64,000 bases of DNA from Tubiluchus corallicola (lineage: Eukaryota > Priapulida > Priapulimorpha > Priapulimorphida > Tubiluchidae): the NCBI GenBank assembly GCA_030141605.1, contig JAQGDQ010002372.1, forward strand, positions 372,001-436,000, given 5' to 3'. The translations under genes were made by a program, and so were the position numbers. Shown piece by piece: positions 44,301 through 59,300 of this stretch. Positions within the stretch are counted from its first letter, which is position 1, and each line of letters begins with the position of its first letter. The notes under the pieces were generated by a model, which made no database searches, had not been told where the DNA came from, and saw nothing but the letters and a program-made list of their open reading frames with translations.

Positions 44301-47300
44301 CCAAGTTGTTGTCGAAGCCATTGAATGTTCAGATTTTTTATATCTTTCCCATCAATCATCTAGTTAAAGTTAAATATCATTAGCAAAAATAGCTAGCCTA
44401 GATTATGATGAATCAAAGACTCGATTGACCGTTGCTACCTTTCACTGCTTTGAAATTTTTTGGAGGTTTTCTTCCCCTTTATTTATAAAAACTAACCTCT
44501 AAATATTTGTGAAAAAACCATCAAATTGGAAACTGTGGTAACTTTCCTGGCCATTTTTTAATTATTAATAATTTCATTTTTGCTCATTTGAAGAAAATTA
44601 TTACAGTGTATATTAGTTATTGGAAGAAAATTATTACTTAGCTTATCCAAAATTTACAAGTTCCAAAGTTTCCAAGAATTTGTTTCTGTTCACATTAACA
44701 AAGATGGGCTGATATGCCTTTAGTTGCATAAAACCAATTATACAAATAATAAGCAATTACATACAAACAGTGCAGTGTTCTGAAGATTAACTGTCAATTC
44801 ACAAAGATTTTTGCAAGGTTTCATGGCTTCCTAGATACATCCTTCTTCAAGCTTATTCTAAGTTATAGACTGGGAGTCTGGGACTAAAAATGACATATTT
44901 ACCCGATATTTAACTAAACAATACTAGAGTTTACATCCTTTACAACATATGCAGCTCACCACTTGCCCTTCTAGAGGGTCATAAAACCTCTCCAACAGCT
45001 GCACAGTAGTACTCTTTCCACAGCCACTACTACCAACTAAAGCCACCATTTGTGACGGATCAATAGTCAAGTCAAATCCAACAAGCACTGGCACATCTGG
45101 GCGTGATGGATAGTTAAAGTTGACTGACTTAAACTGTATTCTCCCAATACAAGTACTCTAAAACAATGAACAGTGAACATTCAGCATTCGAGTTCATAAA
45201 CATTGTTACAGTAAAAAAATATGTAAAATTGCAATACAGTTCTGAAAAAAATAAGGTCAACAGTTTCACACGCACTGTACTGCAAGTATCCGATGATCGT
45301 TAACAAGTTGCACTAGCGGCTCAAGCATATTGAATAGCATTAAATTTTCACAAAAAATAATCTATACAAGGAAGTAATACATTGTCATTTAGACAAACAA
45401 GCTTTCTTATTATCTCTTCAAAGGTGTAATCCTTGAAACTTTGATAAAAACTTCATTGGTGTTTTCCTTTCAAATAAGATTAATGAAAAAAACTTGGGCA
45501 GAAATGTTTATTAGAAAATACGATCCTGAAAAGATTCAACAAAAAGCACCATTTCCATTTCCTTTTCAATCCATTTACTAACCTGGCTCAGCATTACTTA
45601 ACTTTGGTTGCAAAACATATGCTATGGCCATTTTCCTTTTCACAAAATGTCAAAAAGTTACTTCTTTTATACTGATGATCAATTGTACAGCTTACAGGTT
45701 TTTCACCATCAGGAGATGAACTATCAATCAATGGAACTCGGTCAAATAAATGCAAGACTCTCTGTGAAGAAGTTTTAGCTTTGGCAAAGTCCGGTGCAAA
45801 GCTGCTGGCCTGACCCAGTGACATTGCTCCAAACACAATAGCAGAAAATACTCTAAAAGCATTAAAATAAATTATGATACAGAACTTATCAGGCAGTCTC
45901 ATTTATGGCACGAATTTAATTTGCTCTGTGCATGTTGGCAAAATAGACAACAAAACTAAATTTTTGTTTTTAGTTTAAAAAAAATCATTGTTTAAATCAA
46001 ATAAAAGAATACTTATTTGTACAAATCATCTAAACTATTTTTGATAATCTATTTGAAAGCACTTACTGACTAAAAATATAAGCAAGGAAATAACAAAGCA
46101 TGCTTATCAGCTCTACATAAAATTGGCCATACGTCTTGACAAGTAGTTAACAGCTGTTAACTGTTTCAAAAAATGCCATTTCAGATTTTTGAAAGAATGG
46201 GTATTCCTCCATTCCTTTTTAATCAACAAGTTATCAGCATGAAGTCTGTTTCAGGATTTTAACTTACCAAGAGAAGCATCAAAAACAACATATTTTATTT
46301 TTAGGATGATTTTCAGGAAAAAACTCACCAATTTCTGCACAACTCTGGATGCAAACTTCAAACACTTGTATGTATGTGCAAAGTATTTGTAAAATTTAAG
46401 CCACTCACTTGAAAACCTTTTCGTAGTCTAAACCCTTCTCTTCGATTAGCACTGCACCATAGTAGAAGCAAGCAGAATATGCAAAGAAGATGATACCCTG
46501 TGAAAAGCTGAATGCTATACCGTACAAATGACATCGGATCATTGAATTCCTGTTGGTTCAAAATAGCTTTATTGTAGAATGAATTAGCTTGCCAAATGCT
46601 TAAAGAACGGGTATTGCACTGTTACGACATTAACAAGGCTGAAAACTTTTTGAAATTTTAACAAATCAATGCCTTACAAAACAGCCCAACAATTTTTATA
46701 ATCACATAAAACAAACTATATAAATGAAAAGATCAGAAAGTACAAGTGTATCAAAAATTAGGTAGACCACAATAAAAATACATTCTCCTACTTTCCAGAA
46801 ACTGCCATAACAACATAAGTATGACATTATTGCCTAACTAATTTCCAGAACATACTAGGAAAAGAAAACTTGGCATTCGTGGCATACAAGCTTAATTAGT
46901 TCAAACAACTGCTTTAGAATTCCTCAGCTTCGCTTTAGAAGACCCGGAATTAATCCTCGGCCCAACAACAACAACAACAACAACAACAACACGCGCACGC
47001 ACGAGCACGCACATGCACACACACACACACCCTACCTCACCGAAATGAAAAAAATGTAAAACAAATCTTTGCTTTCACATGTTGATCATCAATACAAAGA
47101 TTATATATCTAAATGGAATATGAAGCCTTGACGTGTCCCTACTGTGTTCTACCTGTCATCAAACCAATCATGACAAAAATGAAAAGTGCAAAAAAAAATC
47201 TTCTTAATTTTGATACAACTACATACTTAAATGGAATACGAAGACTTGAAGAATACTGATTGACAAAATGCTTCTCCTTCGACAATGATGCCACTGTTCT

Positions 47301-50300
47301 GATGTTATCTATTCCTTCTGTAGCCACCTTTAAAATAATTGTTCATACATTAAAATCACAAGTAAATGAGCAAGGAAATAAATGAAAATTTAATTGTGTT
47401 TATTATGAGCTTCAATAAATGGACTTTGGCACAAATGTGTCATAAGAAAAAGAAAAATCTGAACTTTCTTGAGAACTCCATTTATAAAAAATCAACACAA
47501 CCGAAAAACAAGGAAAAAGAAAGAACACAACATTTCAAATTCGCACTGTAGTTTTTTCAGAACAAAAACGTGACCACAGTAAGCACTTGTGATTTTTTGC
47601 TCTTTTTGGCCATTTTTGCTCACCCGAAGAATTGCAATGCTAGTTTGAAACATTGTGTTCTTTCTTTTTTCCTTGTTTTTAATTGTGGGACGTTTTATTT
47701 CATTCTACTATTCTTGTTCTCAAAAATTGTTATCTGCGTTATGAGAGCTTCAAGCTTACACGTCCACTGTTCTCTAATGCATCCTTATCAAGATGCGCAT
47801 TTCCTGCCAACATTTTCATCTGTAGTACACCACCAAGCATTATAAAAGGTGTGAAAGCCAGAATGACCAGCGTGAGTTGCCAGCTATTAGAAAAAGCTAT
47901 AGCTAATCCACATGCAATACTAGCAAATCCGTTTAGCGTGGATCCGAGTCGTGCTCCTGTTGCCTGAAAATATAAAAATAAGCATCATATCTTCATACAG
48001 AAGGCATTATTACTGTGCCTACAATGTTAATGGCTGTTCTCTTATATTAAGAATAATGACCGAATCGTATATATGCCTGTAATGTGACATCACTTCATTA
48101 TAGTATAAACCTGCACAGAATGTTGGGTGATTATAGTGGAGCAGTAATTACAAAAGTAGCCGACTCAAAAGTCATTGATTTACAATATTTCATAACAACA
48201 AATTGTTAAACTGAACACTTATAAATTACTTCAGGTTTGCACATCATTTCTCACATTAAAGCGAAATCTAGAAATTCTGACACAAAACTCCAACATAATG
48301 AATTATACCATGTCATCTAAAAAGATCAAACATTCTTAGAATTAAAATTTCCTTCACCTCCAGTTTAAAATTTGTCAGAACAATTAAACAAAATTTACCC
48401 CTGAAACCTACCAAACAATACATCTTAAGGCAAAACACAACACATAAGCGTTACTTACATAGCTACTTGTCAAAAAGGCACCGAAAAAGTAATAGCCATA
48501 CTGGAAGTTAAGAATAAGTTTCAAATGGTGACACAAAACAAGAACAGCTTATGAAGCTGATCTCCAGGACAGCAAACACCATGAAAACATATTATTAATG
48601 ACACAATGTTTCTTAAAAAAAACCAACCCCCTGAACATTAGACGCATCAGTAGCAAGACGAGTCATGAGTGCCCCCACTGTATTCTTCCTGTCATCAAAC
48701 CAACCAATCTCTTGTCTTAGCATTGATGTGAAGCCCATATAACGTAATCTCTTAGTCAAGCTTTCTCCAGATATGCCAAAGAAATACACCTATTTTTAAA
48801 AAGTTAAGAAATTAAGTATTTAAGCAACGGCATCGACAAAGTCTTCTTAAAGAAAGAAAGAACTTTAATAGTATAATGAAATAACCCAATTTCAATTGAT
48901 TTATAATGCTACAAATACACTACAATGACTAAAAATAGTTGAAGAATCAGAAGCATAATTCCTAGAAAGCAACACTGTTTTGCTCAATGAAGAATGTTTA
49001 CAAACATAATTTAAACATTAGCTGATTAGAAAATATGTATTTGATAAGAGCAAAGGAAATTTGAGAATCTACTATTAAATACAGGAAATGTCCAAGTATT
49101 TCATTTTTTACCTGTAAAAACATAGTGGCTCCAGCTGCAATTCCAACGAGGAGAAAAAGAAGTGCATACCAATTGGACTCTTTTTCTTGCTCCTCTAGGT
49201 CTATGATTGAAAACACCTAACACATTAAAAATGCAGTTGATTTACTTCACTTTTCACATGATAAGCACCAAACGACTTTTCACCATAAAACAACTGTTCT
49301 GTGAATCCTGTAACAGAATGCCATCAACACAAAATGTGCTACTAGTTAAAAATGAAACATTAATGTTTGCATAAACAATCATCAGTCATACCCCAAGCAC
49401 TTCTGCAAAAAGGACAGCAAATATAGGCATAATAGTTCCATTAGCCATCGCACAGAATGTTCCCACAGCGATGAATGGCCACTCAGGAGAGTTCAACTTC
49501 ATCAGACGTAGTGTACTTGGAGGAGGGAGATCCGACACATCATCCTGTGGAGAAAAGTGAAATTCTCTTAATGCAGAGTGCAAAAGCTTAAAATTTTGAA
49601 AACATTTACTGCTGTCATGCCTGAAGTCAGGTGTGAAGTCAGATCAGAACTGGACTCAATCTTAAACTGTATGTCAAAACAATCTACTCTATGAAATATT
49701 GAAAGAGAACACAGTATTTTTTCAAGAATGGCATGTGTCATTGACTTCTTCACTTAATTTAAGAAAATCTGAATTTTTTTTAAACTTGCCGAGTTTTAGT
49801 ACAACACACTGAATCTCTTCAATCTTCCCTTTCATAAACACATGCAACACGCTCGTTGAATATTTTTGCTGTTGAAAATTATGTTCGTTTGTGATGTCAT
49901 CAATAGTTAATTAATTAATGCCATTAATTAAGATTTTAATCTATTTTTTAACTATCAGTAACACTTTTTCAGTATTACTGGTGTGAAAATGTATACTTTT
50001 TACTATTCTTAAAAATGGGATAGTATAAGAAAAATCAACCTGTCTTCCTTTAAACATCTCTCTAAAAAGACAAAAATGCATCTCAATCGTAACTTATCGG
50101 ACAGGTGTAATTATTAGCAATTTATACATGTAAAATCATCTATGTGATAAACAGGTAACTAAAAGACAATAAAACCATGAAATAAACTCATGCCTTTCTA
50201 CTCATTACATGCAAACTGCTTAATGCTTGTAAAAATTTGTGTCCTGCTTATTATCCTGCTGCAGTACAAAATACTTGCATTTTCTGCATTTGCAAACCAT

Positions 50301-53300
50301 AACAGCTTTTCAGAATGTACAATTTTGTACAAACAGACAAAAACAATGCTGTAATAACATCTGCATCAATTAAGTGGACATTATGCAAATTAAGCTTGAT
50401 ATACCAGTTAAAACCACAAACCATCTGAAGCTATGAAGCTGAAATTAGAAAGCCATTTTGCAATAGATATTCACTTATGAATATCAAATTTATTGTAATA
50501 CCCAGTATAAAACATTAAATTATAGTTTAAGGACGAACAGAATGCTAAAAAATCATCAGCAAAAAACTGAAGGCTTTCTCATAACTTTTCACTATAGAAA
50601 ATAACGTTCAACTTCTGTGCAAGTTCAACTGATATTTTCTGTCATATTATGGCACACTAAGTTTGTTTACAATAAAAAGATAGGCAAACAAACTAGCACA
50701 TTGGAGCAGATCGATCTCTAGCCGATAATGCTCTAATATCTGCAATAGGAACGTGGATGTTAAAAGTTTCTCCTGAAATAAATTTTCACTTTGACTACAC
50801 CTAAAATAAACTTTGATTGAGCCTTCTGTTATTAGCACAAAATGAATGGTAACAAGCACTTATGGTCATTAGTTTATGCAGTTTCTTCAAAAGGTCTATT
50901 TCATTTTCACCATGCCATTTACATACAAGTGCCACAACTTTTAAGTGCTGACTGAGCCATAAAACGTACGAGTTTGACTAAAACAGGTGTTTCATACATG
51001 TAAAATGCAAATATTTTCAAGTTCAAGCTCTGTGCCTGTGAGGTTGTTACCAAACTATCACATGTTTCTTTCGCATCTGCAATTTTACATGAAACATCTT
51101 TACCAGTTATTTTTTTCACCGTGAAGTGTTTTTTGATGTGCGTTTAAAAGCCCAAATTGCTGTCGGGACTGAAATATGTTGTTGAGTAAATTATACGAAG
51201 CTGACCCTAGCAAATGATAAACTAAAGGTATTAATAATAAAACAGAAGCTATAAACACAAAACTAGTATACAACTAGTACTTTACTGAAGGACAAAAATG
51301 TCATAATTATAACTGTAAAAGAAGTCAATAAGCGTCTTATTTAAAAGCTAATGTCATAATTATATCGTATTTTGACTTCTCACAGTCACAACATAATTAC
51401 TGTTGCAGCAATTCTAATACCAACATATCAGCTTGGGTCTGAAATCGGATCGGATCGGCCAACAGCAATAGGTAAAAATAATCGGTATCGGATCGTAACA
51501 CAGATTCCCATATCGGCACATCTCTGGTTTAGTCTAGTCTAGTCTAATCTAATGCAATCAATGCTGAACATATAAGATGAATTTTACTCAATCAATGTTT
51601 ACCTCATCAACTTCAGGAGCTGCAGGTTTATCCGATCCTATTGATGTTACTGACATTCCACGAGAAATCTGTCGACTTAACACTCTTTTTACAGACACAT
51701 GGCTCTCAGAACGAGTTTTAGGAGAACCAGAAAGATCAGTATATGATATAACGGCTGCTTCATTCTCTTCAATGTCTTCCAAACCTTCGCTCTTAAAAAA
51801 ATTAAATCAACCTCAGAAAAATTCTGAATTAGTAAAGCTGCACAGAATACAGACCATAAAGTTTTGAAGTAAAGTTCAACTCAAATGACACAAAAACAAC
51901 AACGTCCAGAAAAGCAGCAATTTGTGTAAAGTCCCTCGACCAAAAATTATGTGGATGGTTTCAATAAAAATTTTCAGTTACTAGCTTACCTGTGCCATTA
52001 CTAAGTGATAGTAGACTCCACCCTTTTTCATTAGTTCTGCATGACTACCTTCCTCAACTGACACACCCAATTCAATAGGCACAATCTTGTCAGCATTTTT
52101 AATGGTTGAAAGTCGATGAGCTATCACAACTGTAGTGCGCCCCAATCGTGCCTGTAAAACACAAGTTTGGATCAAACCCACCATACCAACTAAGGCCCTG
52201 GCAACTACTAATCAGAACAGAGCTGATAACACATAACTCTGAATGGTACAGAATCGACTTTTTAGTGGATTGTTAAAATGCCTTACATTATCCAATGCTG
52301 CTTGCACAGTAGCTTCACTCTCTGTATCTAATGCTGATGTGGCTTCATCTAGCAGTAATATCCGAGGATTACGAACAAGAGCTCTAGCTATAGCAATTCT
52401 TTGCTTCTGACCACCAGACAGTTGTGCACCTCTCTCTCCGACTAGGGTGTTGTATTTCTAAATAAACCACAACAAATGTTAATATCAGTTATGAAGACAC
52501 ACTGTGTAAAATTTTGATTGTTTACATAGCTGCACACTATTATGTACACCCCAATTACTTGCAGAATCAAGTTAACATTTCGTCAGTCAGAATCAAAGCA
52601 CAATCTAAGTACTGTAAATTTGAGCCAAAGGGCGAAGGCTGCTATATGTAAACATGACAAGCTAAATTCAGTTTTAGGCAAATCCAAAGGGATTTGTGTG
52701 CTGTTTTTAATAAAGCACTACCAACACAACTTAATAGTAATAATAAAAGTCAATTGTCAGCTAAATTGGTATAGTTCAACTTTTCATTCATGCCACAAGT
52801 TTTTGAATGCAAAAGCGACTTTTTGACACAAAGGCAGACAAAATAAAACCTGAAATTAGTGTACATGACAACAAATCCTTTCTTAATAACACAAGAGGCA
52901 AACCACGGAAAGTTTTCTCTTTTAGATATTTTATAATCTGATGATTTTAGGATGAAGAAAATGATACCTGTGGCAACTTCATAATGAAGTTGTGAGCATT
53001 TGCCTCCCGGGCTGCATCCTCTATCTGAGTTTGCGAAACTCCATCACGTCCATAGCGAATATTCTCTCCAATCGTAGTGCCAAACAATACAGGCTCTTGG
53101 CTGACGATTCCAATATTATCTCTTAACCATTTTACGTTCAGTGTTTTTATATCTCGCCCATCCAACATCACCTATAACATGATGGCCAGTTATGACATTG
53201 CAACAAAACCATGAAAAAATCATGAACTTTCTAAAGTTTGAGAAATCCTTTGACAATCATTTGCATTACATCTGTATGTCAGCAGCCCATCAACTGCTGA

Positions 53301-56300
53301 GGGTGCCCATCAACTGCTGAGGGATTTCCAGGTTTCCAAACAGCTCTTTATATTAGAATGAAAGATATAGCTAAACAATGCTTCATTGTAAAAAGGCCAA
53401 AATAAAATATCAGCAATAAATGACTCAAATTTGATGAAACTCACAATAGCAATAATAAAGACTCTGATTGTATAATAGTAAAAGTAACAATACCGAACCA
53501 TTGATGGTGTCATACAATCGTTGTATGAGTTGCACAACTGTACTTTTTCCACAACCACTTGGACCTACCAGTGCCACGGTTTGTCCATTCTCAACTCTCA
53601 AATTCAGACCTTTCAGCACCTGAGGCACAAAATAAAATTTGTAGTTTAAAGTTTCATTTTCTCAATAACTCTCAACCCAATAATAGCAAAAGGGTTGTGC
53701 AAAAATTAAAAAAATGAAACCAAACCAAATCCAAACTGAAACTTTCTAAATATTGTAATGGAAATTTTGCAAGCATCTGAAGTAAATTTACAATTGCACA
53801 ATGTCGGTCTGAGCCATTTTAAAGGCTCATCATAAATGCAAATGGACTGACTTGCCAAAACGTGAATTAGCTGTGTTCAATCTACTATAATAATGAAATT
53901 ATGGGGTCTTTACAAAGTAAACCGTGGACTGAAACTGTGGCTCAGTGGTCAACTGGGCTTGGTTTTTGCACATCCCTAATTAGTAATGTACAGGTAGTTA
54001 AAAACAGTACAATGGCATACTGATGCACAAGTCATGACATAAAATCACAAAAATGGTAAATCGAATGCTAACAGGAAATATTTTGAACTTCTAAAGGAAA
54101 TATTTTGAGCGAAGAAAGCTTTAACAACTAACCTTTACATCAGGCCTAGACGGATACTGAAAATGCACATCCTTAAATTCAATATTCCCTACAATATTGG
54201 AAGGTTTTTCACCTGATGTAGATTGTGAATCTATGACTGGAACCTATAAATAATAACACTGCCATTATAACTACTAATGAATTAAAAAATATATCACTGT
54301 CAGCAAAGCAACATTCATCACATGCAGTATACTTAACCTAAATAATACTTTTGAATGTTGATAAGCTAAATCACTTATGAGACTGCTCAGTCATTGTTAA
54401 AATGACATGAATTAGCTTAAACTATAGACATTTGCACACGCACTCTATAAATTTTGACATTAAGGAATGCATTAGTCTCAACAGACATCATTTTGATTTT
54501 TGGGAGACAATACAATATACATTTCTAAAACCACAAAAATACTGCCAACAACATCATTCTGGTAACTGGGAATATTAGTTACAACATAAAAATACTTGCA
54601 ACAAAAGTCATTAATAAATTAATGATTCACAAGACAATCACAACATCTTTGCAACTCAAGATATTACAGCAAGCCCTGCAAATATAGTCATAACACTTTA
54701 ATCATGTCTCAGTGAGTATATGTGGTCAGTATAAGAGAGAACTTTTGTAAATGAAAAATAATTTGTAATAAAGTGGTAATAAAAATATCCTATATGAAAT
54801 GGTATGACAATACAGATCAGTAAGCACTACCTGAATGACTTATCAAGAAGGAACATAAAGTTGCAAGAATTGTCTCACAGATGAGTTAAAAAAGTGAAGT
54901 ACATAATTATTTTGAAATATTTTTGAATGACAAAAATCAGCTCCAACTGACACTCTTTAACTTAAAACTTTGATTTGCCCACCCATAATTATCACCACAC
55001 CACATATCGGGTATCTGGGGCTATTATACGAAGAAAAAATGAAATTGCTTAGAAATTACCATACTGGATTAACCATAGGAATGTGCATAAATGCCAGAAG
55101 TCATTCCCTTAGATTCTTTTAAAGAAACAGAAATTTAAATCAGCAAGTCAAAAAAACAAATGCCATAAAATATTTTGTATATCTCCATTGTTAAAATTAC
55201 AAGTGCTCACATGTCCATCATTTTCAATGCAAACTAGATGAAGGCATTTTTTTCCAACAGCCGATATACCTATTACTTCTTTATGGAATATCTAGTTCCA
55301 GCACTTAACAATTTTTGCTTTCAATTTTTCTGTATCAAACATCTCTGTGCAACTTTGGGTACACTCTCTTTCAGGAATTTCAGATACCACAGTCCAGAGG
55401 ATTAAGTCCCATTTTTTCCTAACAACTTGACAATAAATCTTTATTGGTGTGTTATCTTTTGTGGTGAAAACCAAGATGTAAACTGTTTAATTTCTTTGTT
55501 GTTTTGCTGCAATTTATTGAATGCTTTATACATGAATGTGATTGTTTTTTCAATTGATGAATAGCTGATATTGTGCATTTAAATTTTTAACATACAAAAG
55601 CTTTTCGGCTACAACTTAAACTTAAACATCGCTAAAGCCAGTGGTTCCCAAAGTAGGGGTAAATTACCCCCCGGGGGTAATATGGTTTTTTTGGGGGGGT
55701 AACGGGCACCCCTCCGAAAATTTTTAAAACTTCGCTCGGAATGCATTTTACGTAGTTTTCTTCCAAAACAATACAACAACAACACCTGGAAATTTATTTA
55801 TGTCACGAGCAAACATAAATAATTTTGCTTGCTTGTGGCATATACGTGTGTTTGCTTTTTGAGTTGGAGATGTAGTACTAGGTGGGGGGTAATGGACACG
55901 ACCGGGTTTCCCGATTTGGGTAACGGTCCGAGAAAGTTTGGAAACCACTGGCTAAAGCCAAAAATATGTAGCTCTCACAGGCAAAAGTTAATGTATTGTA
56001 ACACCATGAAATTTCAACTTTTTAAGGCACTTGCTTCTAATGTTATTGCAGTCTCAACATTGGCCCATTTCTTCTGTGCCACCAAAAATATCTTAACTAC
56101 TTCTCTAACATTGCAATTAGAAAATCAGGAAACTTGTCTAATTTATCAGCCACAAAACTTAAGTATTTAAAAACAATTTAGATTAATTTATTAAGCTTCA
56201 AAATGGTAAATCTGGAAAACAGAAAATGTAAATTTCTGGAAATAACTTAACACACCGTGTCTATTATCTCATACACTTTTGAAGCTGCACCTCGTGCATT

Positions 56301-59300
56301 AGCAAAATCTGACAACGGAGCTGCTGCATGGCCCATGGCAAATGCGCCTATCATGACAGCAAAGAATACCTGAAAAATTACAGTTAGTTTATTAAACTAT
56401 AAAATAGGTTGCAAATGAGGCAAAAGAAAAATGAAGCTATTTTAAATTAGCTCACTAATTTTCAAAATCATAACATGGTTTACAAAATTCAGTTTCACGT
56501 ACATTACAAAAACTAACAAAAATATAACTCCTCGGTGATTTTAATCAGATTGATAAATCCAGCATGAGAGAACAATCTGACACTATTCTTCTGTCAATGA
56601 ATTTGTCATCTTTCACAAAATGAGCAAGTTAACTTTATACCGTCATAAGTGTACCAGCTGTGTATTCCGGATCTTCTCTTACAAGTCTGGAACCATACCA
56701 AAACGCCAAAGAGTAAACGCAGAAAATAAGCATCCATGTTAAGCCAAGCCCTGTTCCAGTAGTTAACCCTTTCTGTATTCCAATCTTCTTTGCATCAGCT
56801 AAATTTTTTTCATATCTGCATCCAGAAAGCAGAAAACATGTTGAATTTATATACTTACAACAGTATAGTATACATTTAAAAATAATTACTTTCAGCACAG
56901 CATGATAAAACGAAGTCAATTTTGCAAGGCATTACAAATGTAGGCCAATTTCTTATGAATGGTAGGACAACAAGGTTATCAAGTGTACATAGTCAAAGCA
57001 GAATTTTGTAAAATCACGTATTTCATTTAATAATGTGTCTAATTTCGGCATTTTATTAAAGAAACACAAAACAAAGACAGCAATGGCACCTCAGGAGCTT
57101 AACCATACTGCTGGCTAATCTTCAACGAGGTAAATGACATTACATGTATATATATATTCCTTAATTGTTCAAAGGCGTTAAGCTTTTCTCATCCAGAAAC
57201 AGATTTTTTTGTAATAAATTTACAGGGATATATTGAAATTATACAAGAGAGAAAGTCTAATATGCATTTCTGTCTTTTTCTGAAAATGCAAGTAAAGCCT
57301 GCATATAGGTCTTGATGTAATAATTTCATTAATTTATAGTCAGAATCATTTTAACAAAATTTAGCATTTCCTTTACCTGTGTCAAATCCAGATTATTAAA
57401 ACAAGAAAATGCTCTTTTTTATAAGTTTCAGATTAGAAAGCCTCTTTCATAATATTTTGTTACTTCTTTTAACCATCTATTACTTTTAAAGATAGTCTTA
57501 ATTACTACTACTTTACTAATTAATACAACATTATCTACCATGCCAATATGGCACATCATCTCAAAGAAGTTTGCATGCCGAAGCAGATCAGGCTACAGTT
57601 AGACAAGGTGTCAAAAACATCTTTAGAACGAATGTACCATATGGTCCTTGCTTTGCTTAAAGTTTCTTACACATAGTAATAGTGCTTTAAAAAAAGTATA
57701 AAATTTTGAGACAAGAGTACTTAGTTAAGCATCTACTTGTAAATAAAACATCCTAAATAATTTATCTAAGAAGCTATGTAGCACCATAGGTTTTTCGAAA
57801 ATACGAGTGAAAATATATATTCACCCACCTTTCAGCTTCTTTGCGTTCTCCACCAAATGCTACAACAGTTCTTATTGACATGAACACTTCTTCTGCTATT
57901 GCTCCAGCTTTCGCATAAGCGCTTAACTCTCTACTAGTCATTTCAGTAGCAAGCTGAAAACATGAAAAACCATAAAAACTGGAAGTCTCACTTATTAGAC
58001 ATACCTAATAAACATGGCATTATTATAAACCATTCAATGTACCTGAGATTTTTTTAATTGCTACAAAAAGCCGCACTTGTACAAAACTAACCAACTGATG
58101 GCTTCAGAGTAGTTCATTGAAATTTTGAACTTGGCGGCAACTGTATAATAAAAAAGAAAAGCAATAATAGCTTCTATTGCTAACCCGCAATGCATAGTTA
58201 CAACTCTAAATTAATTACAAGTTGACCTATGAATTGTAGCTTTTTGTTTCCTGCAAAATCAGCTGAACTAGAGACTTGTCAGCCAGACGACAGACATGCT
58301 TCTTTCACCTTTTGCTTTAAACTTACTTGCACGTGGCTTTATATAAGTACCCATTCACAGATATTTAATTACCTAATGAGTTTTTCACTCAACCTACGAA
58401 TTTGTCAATGCGCTTTACTCAATAAATCATGATTTCGTATTAAATATTTCCTTCAAAATAAATCGTGCGAACAATTTTCATTAAGCCTTAGTCTACTAAT
58501 ATTATCCTTCTTTTATCTAGCAGCCCACAAAACCTTTGCAATGAATTTATTAATAATAAGAACACTTTTATTTGTAGCAAAAATTTGCTTATATTGAATA
58601 CAATTGTAACTTCTTATCTGATGCCACCTACTATCTCCCATCCTCAAGAAATAAAAAAGTATTGGAGTAAAAATACAATATCGACAGAAAATAATTACAT
58701 TTGCTAAAACTTCATAAGACGTAATTTCAATAAACATTCAACAAAAATTCAAGTAAACCATTTCAAACACGTTGTGGTCAGGTACACGACTTATCACTTT
58801 GACCATACAAATTACACATAATCACACTGTTGTTTGACATAGTGATATGTATAAGTACACAAACAAACTATATTTTCGTACATGTTAACTACAATGCATT
58901 TGTTATATGATATGTGTAAAATAACAATAATAATTTAAAGGCAGAAATATTTTTTGTCTTTCCTGACACATACAACACAATAAATTTCATTTTACAAAAT
59001 TGCAATCAGCTTGTGAACTCAACAGTAGTACTATAATCTAATAAAGAGCATCTGAACTTCTATCCCTGCATTTTTTAACTGGGATGGCCCGTAAATTCAA
59101 TCAAGAGTGTTGATGTTCAGAAGTTAAAATATTACAAAGATAACCACTGAAATCATACCTTAGACATGAAGCCAGCTGCAATAGCAAGTAAAGGACTGAC
59201 TGAGATAATGACCAGACTAAGCTTCCACCCCTTGACAAAGCCAATTATAAATCCTGTTAGACAACAGGTAGTCCATTGTACAAATATTCCCAATTTGTCT

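Larger units (their letters stand above)
49545..51602. other. ABCB1: ABCB intron between linker and TMD2
   Basis: This intron of about 2.1 kb contains dispersed repeat copy B and, near 51445-51550, short ATCGG and TAGTC repeats that look like the edge of another transposon. No coding exon was seen here. Confidence 0.5.

Noticed and set aside
47570-47967. Two overlapping + strand frames of 91 and 94 codons
   Set aside because: Most of the second frame is antisense to the ABCB exon at 47760-47963, so these are shadows.
55829-56170. 113-codon + strand frame
   Set aside because: It runs out of the hAT-type MITE into intron sequence, without splice or start support.
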